Below, in pieces: positions 44,358-52,277 of a stretch of 64,000 nucleotides of DNA; position 1 is the stretch's first letter, and the number at the start of each line of letters is the position of its first letter. The position numbers and the translations under genes are program-made. The stretch comes from a bacterium (lineage in GTDB: Bacteria; Bdellovibrionota_C; UBA2361; RFPC01), in NCBI GenBank assembly GCA_030428205.1, contig JAUIBK010000003.1, forward strand, positions 62,001-126,000, read 5' to 3'. The notes under the pieces were generated by a model. The model did not search any database. It was not told where the DNA came from and saw only the letters and a program-made list of their open reading frames with translations.

Positions 44358-47006
44358 ATGAATAGTAAAGATATCAGAGAAAAATTCCTCTCCTTTTTCG
44401 AGGCGAAAGGTCACACACGAGTTGATAGCTCCTCCCTTCAACTTAATGATGACCCCACACTCCTCTTTCCAAACGCAGGTATGTGTCAGTTTAAGGAGTG
44501 CTTTCTCGGCCACAACGACCGGGGCTATGTGCGAGCCACTTCAAGTCAGAAGTGTATGCGTATCTCAGGAAAACACAATGATTTCGAGAACGTTGGTATG
44601 ACCCCACGTCACCACACTTTCTTTGAAATGCTCGGCAACTTCTCATTTGGTGACTACTTTAAGAAAGAAGCTATTGAGTACGCTTGGGAATTCGTCATTG
44701 ATGTTTTGCAGATCCCCCAAGAACGGTTGTGGATAACTATCTTTGAAGATGATGACGAAGCCGAAGAGCTTTGGAAGAAACATTCAGATGTTCCTGCTGA
44801 GAAAATTGTTCGCCTCGGTGAATCTGAAAACTTCTGGTCGATGGGAGACACTGGCCCGTGTGGCCCATGTTCTGAAATCCACTACTACACAGGCGATGAC
44901 CCATCTAAAGCTACACGAAAAGGACTAGAAGAAGACGACGGAACCTTCCTTGAAATCTGGAACCTAGTATTTATGCAGTTTAACCGCGACGAAAGCGGCA
45001 AACTCCATCCTCTTCCCAAACCGTCGGTTGATACAGGCATGGGATTTGAGCGGGTAGCTTCTGTTTGCCAAGGTGTAGGCTCTACGTACGACACCGATCT
45101 CCTACGGGGAGTGATCTCAATCTGCGAAAAGCTCAGTGGCTACACCTACGACGGATCTTCGTTTGAGGTTCGAGATCTCAAAACTGACAAAGAGTATGCC
45201 CGAGACGTTGCCATGCGTGTCATTGCGGATCACTCACGCTCAATTGCCTTTCTTATTGCTGACGGGATTCATCCAGCAAGCGATGGGCGTGGTTATGTTC
45301 TCCGACGAATTCTACGAAGAGCCGTTCGTCACGGGAGATCGCTTAACTTCCCCGAACCTTTTCTTGCGCAAACAACTGGATACGTTGTTGATCTGATGGG
45401 TGACATTTACCCAGAGCTACGTGAGCGGCGTGACATCATCACCAAAGTTGCTGACGCAGAAGAGCGTAAATTCTATGAGACACTCGATGCAGGGCTTGCG
45501 GTACTTCAAAAAGAGGTTGCAAGACTCAACAAAGACGAGCTCTTCCCTGGAAAGACAGCTTTTCTGCTGCACGACACGTTTGGTTTTCCACTCGATCTGA
45601 CTGAGGACGCTCTTAAGCCAGACAACATCAAAGTTGATACAACGGCCTTCCACAAAGAGATGGACGCTCAAAAGAAACGTTCTCGTGAAGATCGTAAAGA
45701 GCAGGGAATCTCTTTTGATTCTGTTTCTCTTTCTGGCAAGCCAACAACATTCCTTGGCTACCAAGAGCTTAAAGCCGAGAGTAAGCTCACTCAACTTCTT
45801 GGCGGAGAGAAACCATCTTACGGCGAAGGTGAGACTGTGACACTCGTCTTTGAAGAGACTCCTTTTTACGGAGAGTCTGGTGGTCAAGTTGGTGATACAG
45901 GTGAAATCATCTTTGCTGACGCAAAGCTCTCGCTCGTTGACACTCAAAAGAGTCCATCGGGACACTTCCTACACCACGTAAAAGTAGTGCAAGGCTCTCT
46001 CTCTCCATCGCTGATTGGAGAAAAGGCAACTCTCTGCGTCGACCAAGCACGAAGAGCGGCTATTATCCGTAACCACTCTGCAACACACCTAGTACATTCT
46101 GGGCTACGCACCGTGCTCGGCGAGCACGTCCAGCAGGCTGGTTCGCGGGTTGACGATCGCTCACTTCGCTTTGACTACTCTCACTTTGAACAGGTTACGC
46201 CTGAGCAACTCAAAGAGATCCAAGAATTCGTCAATGACCAGATACGCGCCAACCACGAAGTCGTTACTCAAGAGATGCCGATTGAACAAGCACGCGAGAA
46301 GGGCGCTACGGCTCTCTTTGGAGAAAAATACGGCGATGTTGTTCGGGTGGTTGAGATTGGCCCTCAGTCTCTTGAGCTTTGCGGAGGAACGCATGCGAAC
46401 AGAAGCGGAGACATCGGCTTTCTTATGATCTCGTCTGAAGGTGGTATCTCCTCTGGAGTTCGTCGTATTGAGTGTCTCACCGGTATCGGCGCAGAACAGC
46501 AGATATCATATGAACACGACGAACGGTATGAAATTGCCCATCTTCTCAAAAGCGATGCAAAAGAACTCCCTTCGAAAGTTGAAAAGATTCTTCACCGCCA
46601 GAAAGAGCTTGAGCGAGAGATTGAAAAACTGAAATCACAGCTGGCAAGTAACGCCAGTGGCGACCTCTTTGATAAAGCTCGCACATCCCCAGAAGGTGTT
46701 CGTGTGATTGCAGAGCATGTTGGAGACACCGATCCGAAATCTCTTCGTAACATGGTTGACAACCTACGGGTAAAACTCGGCTCCGGAGTCGTCGTTCTTG
46801 GCTCACAGCAAGGAGACAAAGGGCTCATTATCGCTGGCGTAACATCGGATCTCACGGAAAAGATTCACGCTGGCACACTGGTGAGAGAAGCAGCAAAAGC
46901 AACTGGGGGCAAAGGCGGGGGACGTCCTGATTTTGCTCAAGCAGGGGGACTGGACCCAGCACTGCTCCCAAAAGCACTCGATCTCGTTTTTGGTTTGGTA
47001 GGTTAA
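44358..47006 (+). CDS. alaS: Alanyl-tRNA synthetase
   Basis: An 882-residue enzyme of normal length. The class II catalytic core begins SKDIREKFLSFFEAKGH and includes LFPNAGMCQFKECFLG and TSSQKCMRISGKHNDFENVG. The editing domain has the zinc-ligand motifs NHSATHLVH and CGGTH, and the C-Ala domain ends KGGGRPDFAQAGG. It charges tRNA(Ala) and clears mischarged Ser and Gly. It is first in a plus-strand run with phoH 22 bp downstream. Confidence 0.97.
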   Translation: MNSKDIREKFLSFFEAKGHTRVDSSSLQLNDDPTLLFPNAGMCQFKECFLGHNDRGYVRATSSQKCMRISGKHNDFENVGMTPRHHTFFEMLGNFSFGDYFKKEAIEYAWEFVIDVLQIPQERLWITIFEDDDEAEELWKKHSDVPAEKIVRLGESENFWSMGDTGPCGPCSEIHYYTGDDPSKATRKGLEEDDGTFLEIWNLVFMQFNRDESGKLHPLPKPSVDTGMGFERVASVCQGVGSTYDTDLLRGVISICEKLSGYTYDGSSFEVRDLKTDKEYARDVAMRVIADHSRSIAFLIADGIHPASDGRGYVLRRILRRAVRHGRSLNFPEPFLAQTTGYVVDLMGDIYPELRERRDIITKVADAEERKFYETLDAGLAVLQKEVARLNKDELFPGKTAFLLHDTFGFPLDLTEDALKPDNIKVDTTAFHKEMDAQKKRSREDRKEQGISFDSVSLSGKPTTFLGYQELKAESKLTQLLGGEKPSYGEGETVTLVFEETPFYGESGGQVGDTGEIIFADAKLSLVDTQKSPSGHFLHHVKVVQGSLSPSLIGEKATLCVDQARRAAIIRNHSATHLVHSGLRTVLGEHVQQAGSRVDDRSLRFDYSHFEQVTPEQLKEIQEFVNDQIRANHEVVTQEMPIEQAREKGATALFGEKYGDVVRVVEIGPQSLELCGGTHANRSGDIGFLMISSEGGISSGVRRIECLTGIGAEQQISYEHDERYEIAHLLKSDAKELPSKVEKILHRQKELEREIEKLKSQLASNASGDLFDKARTSPEGVRVIAEHVGDTDPKSLRNMVDNLRVKLGSGVVVLGSQQGDKGLIIAGVTSDLTEKIHAGTLVREAAKATGGKGGGRPDFAQAGGLDPALLPKALDLVFGLVG

Positions 47007-47028
47007 TACATAAGGATTAAATGCATCT

Positions 47029-48045
47029 ATGTCAGTAGCAAGCAAACCTCTCTCAAAGAAGCGTAATGGCGCCCCACAGTCTGCCGAGAAAACGGAAACG
47101 CTCGAGATCTCCGATCCCGAACTTCTCCTTGAACTGTGCGGCGAGCAAAACAGAAACCTCAAAACAATCGAGAAAGAGCTCGACGTGCGTATTGCACAAA
47201 GCGCTGATGGCCTCACTATCATTGGCATCGACGCTGACGTGGAGCTCGTAGCCGATCTGCTTCGCCAACTAACAAGCCTGCTCGCCAACGGCGAGCGGTT
47301 CTTCCCTGGCGATATTCAACGCGCCATAAAAATGCTCTCTGGAAACCGCAGACTACAGCTCGCTGAGCTTTTTCGAGACCAAGTAAAAATCGCTGGACGA
47401 AAGCACAGTATCATCCCAAAAACATTTCGCCAAAAGGAATACATCGAAGCAATCAAATCTCACGACGTTGTCTTTGGTGTTGGTCCTGCGGGAACAGGAA
47501 AAACATACCTTGCTATGGCCATGGCTGTTTCGTCTCTTATGAACCGCGAAGTAAAGCGGGTCGTACTCTGCCGCCCGGCGGTAGAAGCCGGTGAAAAGCT
47601 TGGTTTCTTACCTGGCGACATGGCAGAAAAAGTAAACCCCTACTTGCGCCCGCTCTATGATGCACTCCACGATATGGTCGACTACGACAAAGCACACGAG
47701 ATGGTCGAAAAAGGGTTGATTGAAGTTGCCCCACTTGCTTTCATGCGTGGCCGCACCCTTTCGAAAGCGTTTGTCGTGCTTGATGAGGCTCAAAATACTA
47801 CTCCCATACAAATGAAAATGTTTCTTACCCGACTCGGTCGGCGTTCAAAATGTGTTATCACTGGAGACATCAGCCAGATAGATCTTCCTCGAGGGGTAAC
47901 CTCCGGACTCTCTGACGCCGTACGAATCCTTAAAGACATTGAGGGGATCTCAATTACCAACTTCACCGGTGAAGACGTTATTCGCCATCCGCTTGTTTCA
48001 CGAATAGTTGATGCTTACGACGAGAGCACCACGGTAGGCGATTAA
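47029..48045 (+). CDS. phoH: PhoH-like ATPase
   Basis: A 338-residue PhoH/YbeZ protein. The N-terminal KH-like region is followed by a P-loop ATPase with Walker A GVGPAGTGKTYLAMAMAV, VLCRPAVEAGEKLGFLPGD and Walker B FVVLDEAQNTT. In many bacteria it sits beside ybeY and works with it in rRNA or mRNA turnover; here ybeY is two genes away with pgpH between, a common order. Confidence 0.95.
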   Translation: MSVASKPLSKKRNGAPQSAEKTETLEISDPELLLELCGEQNRNLKTIEKELDVRIAQSADGLTIIGIDADVELVADLLRQLTSLLANGERFFPGDIQRAIKMLSGNRRLQLAELFRDQVKIAGRKHSIIPKTFRQKEYIEAIKSHDVVFGVGPAGTGKTYLAMAMAVSSLMNREVKRVVLCRPAVEAGEKLGFLPGDMAEKVNPYLRPLYDALHDMVDYDKAHEMVEKGLIEVAPLAFMRGRTLSKAFVVLDEAQNTTPIQMKMFLTRLGRRSKCVITGDISQIDLPRGVTSGLSDAVRILKDIEGISITNFTGEDVIRHPLVSRIVDAYDESTTVGD

Positions 48046-48078
48046 CCGCTCCTACAGATTTACTAACGAGGCACTGGT

Positions 48079-49797
48079 ATGGAAACGAATATGCAACCGG
48101 CCCCACAGGCACCGCAACCCGCGCCAGCAGTTCCGCGGCTTAAATCTGCCTACGGAGTCGTACTTGCTCTCTTATGTGCTGCAGCGGCTGAGGCTATCTT
48201 AGGGCCACTTCTCAGCGACTCGGTAGCTCCCTTTACTCCTTTTGGTCGTGTTGCAATTGTTTTTCTCACACTCTACTCCATCCACCGTTTTGCACTTGGA
48301 AGCCTACGAACGTATCGCCCTGTCTTTAAAGATCTACTCACACTCGGTTTTATCCTGATCGGCGGACTTGCGATCGTGTGGGGAGGACGAATCCTCTCAA
48401 TCGGGCTTGGGCACTATTCTCAAACAAGCGCGGCTAGTCCCGTGCTCTCTCCTGAGGCATTACAATTTGCTATTCCCTACGCTGCTGCAGCTCTACTTAT
48501 TCAAGCCGTACTCGGGCTCCACTACGCACTTGTTTTAACTATCAGCTTTGCTGTTATCGTTGGAGCCTACTCACCAGATCAAATAATCTTTGTCCCCTAT
48601 GTCCTTGCAACATCCCTGATGGGAAGCTTGAGCCTTGCTCGATGTCGCTCTCGTTCGGCGTATATTAAAGCAGGCCTAAACGTCTCACTTCTTTCTATTC
48701 CCTTTGCACTTGCTTGGGTCGTTATGACTGGAGCAGCTGACTTTACTTCCGTTGCCACTCCTATCGTAAGCGCTATTATCGGTGGAATTCTCTGTGCTTT
48801 TGTCGCTTCAGGCACAACGCCTATTATCGAAGCCGTTGGTGGGTATGTCACAGATATGCGTCTTCTTGAAATGGCAACCCTCGATCACCCTCTTCTCAAA
48901 GAGCTCAGCATCAATGCTCCAGGGACGTGGAACCATTCGATGGTAATGGGAATGATGGTAGAAGCCGCGGCAGACGCCATCGGCGCCAATGCCGTACTTG
49001 CTCGAACGGGGGCGTATTTTCATGATATTGGAAAAATGAAAAAGCCTCTCTATTTTGTTGAAAACCAAAGCGGAGGCGAAAATAGACACGACAAGCTCAG
49101 TAGTTCTATGTCTGCGCTAATTATCCGCTCCCACGTTAAAGACGGTATTGAGCTCGCCAAACAACACAAACTTCCGCAAGCTATCGTTGATATGGTCCCA
49201 CAACACCACGGAACATCACTCATTAAATATTTCTACGACAAAGCACGCAAAGAAGCCAAAGAGCTCGACGAAGACGCACCACCAGTTGATAAAAGCCTCT
49301 ATTCCTACCCCGGACCAAAACCTCAAACAAAAGAAGCTGGTATTTTAATGCTGGCTGATGGTATTGAGGCTGCTACAAGAACAATTTCGGATCCAACACC
49401 TGATAGAATCCAAGGTTTGGTACAGAAAATGATCAACACCGTTTTTTCTAGCGGACAGCTTAGCGAGTGTGATCTGACGCTGCGCGATCTCCACCTCATT
49501 GCAAAAAACTTTACTCGCATCCTGAGTAGCATTTATCACCAAAGAGTTGCTTATGCTGAGCCAGCCGAAAAGGGTGCTGAAAAACCCGCCCAACCTAAAA
49601 AGGCTGAAAAAGCAGAAGAGGAAAAGCAAGAGCCTACTCCGACTACTCAACCGAAGAAAGAGACTCAACCAGAGGTCAGGACCGATGACAAACAAAACAT
49701 GGACAGTGGAGATACTGAACAACAGTCAGAACAAGAAGATAAATCAGACGGAGATTCTTCAGACAGTAAAGAAGATCTTAAACGACTTGGAATCTGA
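48079..49797 (+). CDS. pgpH: PgpH-type membrane HD-domain phosphodiesterase lacking the extracellular domain
   Basis: A 572-residue protein. Seven or eight membrane segments (about 27-255) lead to a cytoplasmic HD domain (about 275-460) with NHSMVMGMM, YFHDIGKMKKP, RSHVKDG, QHHGT and LADGIEAATR, as in c-di-AMP phosphodiesterases of the 7TMR-HD family. The large extracellular 7TMR-HDED domain is missing; membrane helices start by residue 27. The last 100 residues are Glu/Lys/Gln-rich and disordered. The last 113 bases overlap ybeY in another frame. GAGG precedes the ATG. Confidence 0.9.
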   Translation: METNMQPAPQAPQPAPAVPRLKSAYGVVLALLCAAAAEAILGPLLSDSVAPFTPFGRVAIVFLTLYSIHRFALGSLRTYRPVFKDLLTLGFILIGGLAIVWGGRILSIGLGHYSQTSAASPVLSPEALQFAIPYAAAALLIQAVLGLHYALVLTISFAVIVGAYSPDQIIFVPYVLATSLMGSLSLARCRSRSAYIKAGLNVSLLSIPFALAWVVMTGAADFTSVATPIVSAIIGGILCAFVASGTTPIIEAVGGYVTDMRLLEMATLDHPLLKELSINAPGTWNHSMVMGMMVEAAADAIGANAVLARTGAYFHDIGKMKKPLYFVENQSGGENRHDKLSSSMSALIIRSHVKDGIELAKQHKLPQAIVDMVPQHHGTSLIKYFYDKARKEAKELDEDAPPVDKSLYSYPGPKPQTKEAGILMLADGIEAATRTISDPTPDRIQGLVQKMINTVFSSGQLSECDLTLRDLHLIAKNFTRILSSIYHQRVAYAEPAEKGAEKPAQPKKAEKAEEEKQEPTPTTQPKKETQPEVRTDDKQNMDSGDTEQQSEQEDKSDGDSSDSKEDLKRLGI

Positions 49798-50182
49798 AGT
49801 GCCCGAGGAAGAGATTTGCGAGCTAAGCATTCTCTTTACGGATGATGCCGAAATTCAAAAGCTGAACTCTGCCTACCGCTACAAGAATGTACCTACTGAT
49901 GTTCTCTCTTTTTCGCTCCTTGAAGGAGACGACACCGGAGTACCGACAACTTCGCTTGGAGATATCGCAGTTTCCCTTGAGACTACTGAAAGACAAGCGT
50001 CTGAGTATGGGAATTCCTTTCCAGAAGAGATCCTACGGCTTCTTATTCACGGGCTCCTTCACCTTCTTGGGTATGATCATGAGGATGTGCCTGAGGAAGA
50101 AGTGAAAAGGATGCAGGAGAAGGAGGATGTACTGTTTGAAAAATATAGCAAAGAAGTGGCAACATTTCTTGATTCACTGTAG
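49685..50182 (+). CDS. ybeY: Endoribonuclease YbeY
   Basis: A 165-residue metalloprotein needed for 16S rRNA 3'-end maturation and ribosome quality control. The zinc motif HGLLHLLGYDH gives H122, H126 and H132, and RYKNVPTDVLSFSL is conserved. The start at 49685 (MTNKTWTVEILNN) matches family N-termini and has AGGACC before it, so the gene overlaps the pgpH end by 113 bp. An ATG further upstream would add a basic, low-complexity extension made by the overlap. Confidence 0.94.
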   Translation: MTNKTWTVEILNNSQNKKINQTEILQTVKKILNDLESEVPEEEICELSILFTDDAEIQKLNSAYRYKNVPTDVLSFSLLEGDDTGVPTTSLGDIAVSLETTERQASEYGNSFPEEILRLLIHGLLHLLGYDHEDVPEEEVKRMQEKEDVLFEKYSKEVATFLDSL

Positions 50183-50195
50183 GCTCAGATGACCT

Positions 50196-50256
50196 GCCAT
50201 TTGAATTGAATTTTTGGTCCTGTTTTTGAAACAGGACCAAAAATTCAATTCAAATG
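50196..50256. repeat. 29-bp perfect palindrome with 3-base loop
   Basis: Arms 50196-50224 and 50228-50256 are exact reverse complements around TTG. It begins 13 bases after the ybeY stop and precedes prfB. It could stop or slow RNA polymerase or form a cruciform. No T-run follows. Its sequence is unrelated to the other inverted repeats. Confidence 0.92.
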
Positions 50257-50305
50257 GAAAATCTCTTAAGTCTAAGCTATAACATCACAGCATTAGACAG
50301 ACTTG

Positions 50306-51428
50306 ATGACACAGCCCATGACCGAAACTCATATCGATCCCACCACCCTCCGCTCTGAGCTCAACTCCCTCACAGAACGCCTTGATGCGTTGAGGGGGTA
50401 TCTTTGACGTCCCTACAAAACAAGAGCGGCTTCGCGAGCTAGAAGCTGAAACACAATCTCCAGACTTTTGGAACGATCAAGAACGCGCGCAATCGGTGCT
50501 TCGTGAGCGCTCGCTCTGCCAAGAGGCTATTGATGGAGTTGAGGAACTCGATACTCTCGTTGGAGATGCCGAAACAGCGATTGAGCTTGCCTCAGAAGGA
50601 GAACAAGAGTTTATCGAAGAGGCACAAAATACTCTCAAAACGTTAACAGAGAAAATTGCAGCTCGTGAGTTCCTCTGCAAGATGGACGGTGAGTTTGACT
50701 CTCAAAATGCAATCCTTGAAATAAACTCCGGAGCTGGTGGAACCGAAGCTCAAGACTGGGGGGAAATGCTTCTCCGTATGTATCTCCGCTGGGCAGAAAA
50801 GAAAGGCTTTAGCGTCGAGCACCTTGAATGCACCGCAGGTGAAGAAGCTGGAATAAAGAGCTCCACTATTTTTATCAAAGGTGACTACGCTTACGGGCAC
50901 TTACGCTCTGAGCAAGGAGTACACCGGTTGGTGCGCATTTCTCCTTTTGACTCTAATGCGCGCCGTCATACTTCTTTTGCTTCTGTAGCCATTACTCCTG
51001 ACATAGAAGAAGACATTGAAGTTGATATTGACGAAAAAGATCTACGCGTTGACACCTATCGTGCTTCGGGAGCAGGTGGACAGCACGTGAACAAAACAGA
51101 CTCTGCCGTTCGACTCACGCACATTCCAACTGGCTTAGTGGTGGCCTGTCAAAACGAACGCTCCCAACATAAAAATAAGTCTCGCGCTATGAAACTGCTC
51201 AAAGCGAAAATTTTTGAGCTCCGCCAACGAGAGCAACAAGAAAAAATGGCTGAGGTAAAAGGAGAGCGGAAGAAGATCGAATGGGGCAGCCAAATTCGCT
51301 CCTACGTAATGCAACCGTACCAGATGGTCAAAGATCTCAGAACGAATTTTGAAACTTCAAATGTCGATGGAGTGCTCAACGGTGATATCGATGGGCTTAT
51401 CGAAAGTTATTTGCTCATGGATGAATAA
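50306..51428 (+). CDS. prfB: Peptide chain release factor 2, made by programmed +1 frameshift
   Basis: A 373-residue RF2 that reads UAA and UGA. The zero-frame part from ATG 50306 (an in-frame ATG at 50318 is the alternative) ends LRGYL-stop at 50405-50407; shifting +1 after CTT gives LDVPTKQERLRELEAE and the full protein. The stop-codon recognition tripeptide SPF (VRISPFDSNARRH) and the catalytic GGQ (GAGGQHVNKTDSAVR) are present. Low RF2 lets the ribosome shift and make more RF2. Confidence 0.96.
50393..50408 (+). promoter_or_regulatory. prfB frameshift signal
   Basis: An internal Shine-Dalgarno-like AGGGGG (50393-50398) lies three bases before CTT TGA C (50402-50408). This is the standard RF2 autoregulatory +1 frameshift site. 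Confidence 0.97.
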
Positions 51429-51586
51429 GCAAAACTTTCGAACCTACCTGCACAACCATCCCACATTTTAGAGAATGTTGAAATTCAACTTCAAAATTGT
51501 CCAAGCATTACCGGCAGTATTCTGCCCCGTAGCATCAGGCTTATTGTCCTCACTGGACATATTCACCGGGTCCGAGCCTTTTTGAG

Positions 51587-51606
51587 AAGTGCCTATGAGG
51601 CATTTT
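51587..51606 (+). terminator. Weak hairpin before the toxin-antitoxin pair
   Basis: AAGTGCCT-ATG-AGGCATTTT can form an 8-bp stem with one G-U pair and ends in T's. It lies 160 bases after prfB and might end that transcript. The rest of 51429-51640 has no gene. Confidence 0.35.
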
Positions 51607-51640
51607 CATTTGCGGAGGACCTACTCCCCGCCTAAAATCG

Positions 51641-51669
51641 TAGATACAGCTTTCTCCCTGTGCTATAAT
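51641..51669 (+). promoter_or_regulatory. Likely promoter of the DUF433/DUF5615 pair, leaderless start
   Basis: TAGATA (51641-51646) and a perfect TATAAT (51664-51669) are 17 bases apart. The ATG at 51676 is seven bases past the -10 box, about where transcription would begin, so the message is probably leaderless. No ribosome-binding site is present. Confidence 0.62.
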
Positions 51670-51675
51670 GAGTTT

Positions 51676-51900
51676 ATGGATTTTAGAAATATCATTACCA
51701 TAGATACGAATAAGATGGGTGGTAAGCCATGTGTTCGAGGTCTAAGAATTACAGTCTATGACGTTCTTGATTATCTCGCTTCTGGCATGAAAGAAGATGA
51801 GATTCTTACCGATTTTCCCCAGCTCAATTCCGATGATATCCGTGCATGTCTGTCGTTTGCTGCAGACCGCGAGCGAAAACTTGCTAAGCATTCCGCATGA
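51676..51900 (+). CDS. DUF433 family antitoxin-like protein
   Basis: A 74-residue protein with the DUF433 pattern: ITIDTNKMGGKPCVRGLRITVYDVLDYLASGM, then DEILTDFPQLNSDDIRACLSFAADRE, a winged or homeodomain-like helix-turn-helix. DUF433 proteins are usually the antitoxins of PIN-like DUF5615 toxins, and such a gene follows with a 4-bp ATGA overlap. It should bind and neutralise the toxin and repress the promoter in front of it. Confidence 0.9.
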   Translation: MDFRNIITIDTNKMGGKPCVRGLRITVYDVLDYLASGMKEDEILTDFPQLNSDDIRACLSFAADRERKLAKHSA

Positions 51901-52229
51901 AGCTCCTACTCGATGCAAATCTCTCATTTCGTTTAATAGATTTACTAAGGGAACTCTATCCGGATGTTATTCATGTTAAAGACATAGGATTAGATTCTGC
52001 TGGCGATGAGGTCATCTGGAGCTATGCGTTAAATAATGGCTATACAGTGGTATCTAAAGATTCTGATTTTCGACACTTAAGTTTTGTTCACGGCGCACCA
52101 CCCAAGGTTATCTCAATCAAGAGAGGCCAACTATCGACTCAGGACTGTTTTGGCTTACTACAAAGGTCACACGAACGGATTGTCTCTTTTCTTAACGATG
52201 AAAAAGAATGCTTTCTTGTCCTAGACTAA
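51897..52229 (+). CDS. DUF5615 PIN-like toxin candidate
   Basis: A 110-residue protein beginning MKLLLDANLSFRLIDLLRE, with GLDSAGDEVIWSYALNNGYTVVSKDSDFRHL. The Asp residues in LLDAN, GDEVIW and SKDSDF form the acidic site of PIN-like (Mut7-C-related) nucleases. With the overlapping DUF433 gene it forms a type II toxin-antitoxin module. The target RNA is unknown. Confidence 0.88.
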   Translation: MKLLLDANLSFRLIDLLRELYPDVIHVKDIGLDSAGDEVIWSYALNNGYTVVSKDSDFRHLSFVHGAPPKVISIKRGQLSTQDCFGLLQRSHERIVSFLNDEKECFLVLD

Positions 52230-52277
52230 AGGAGCCCTGTAGTCCCTCGTTCAGTAGATTATAATTCAGGAAAACAT

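Noticed and set aside
45417-45965. A 182-residue minus-strand frame inside alaS
   Set aside because: No recognisable domain or start signal; alaS is complete across it.
50306-50495. Frameshift sequencing error or pseudogene at the prfB start
   Set aside because: The break carries the exact RF2 autoregulatory signal (AGGGGG, CTT TGA C).
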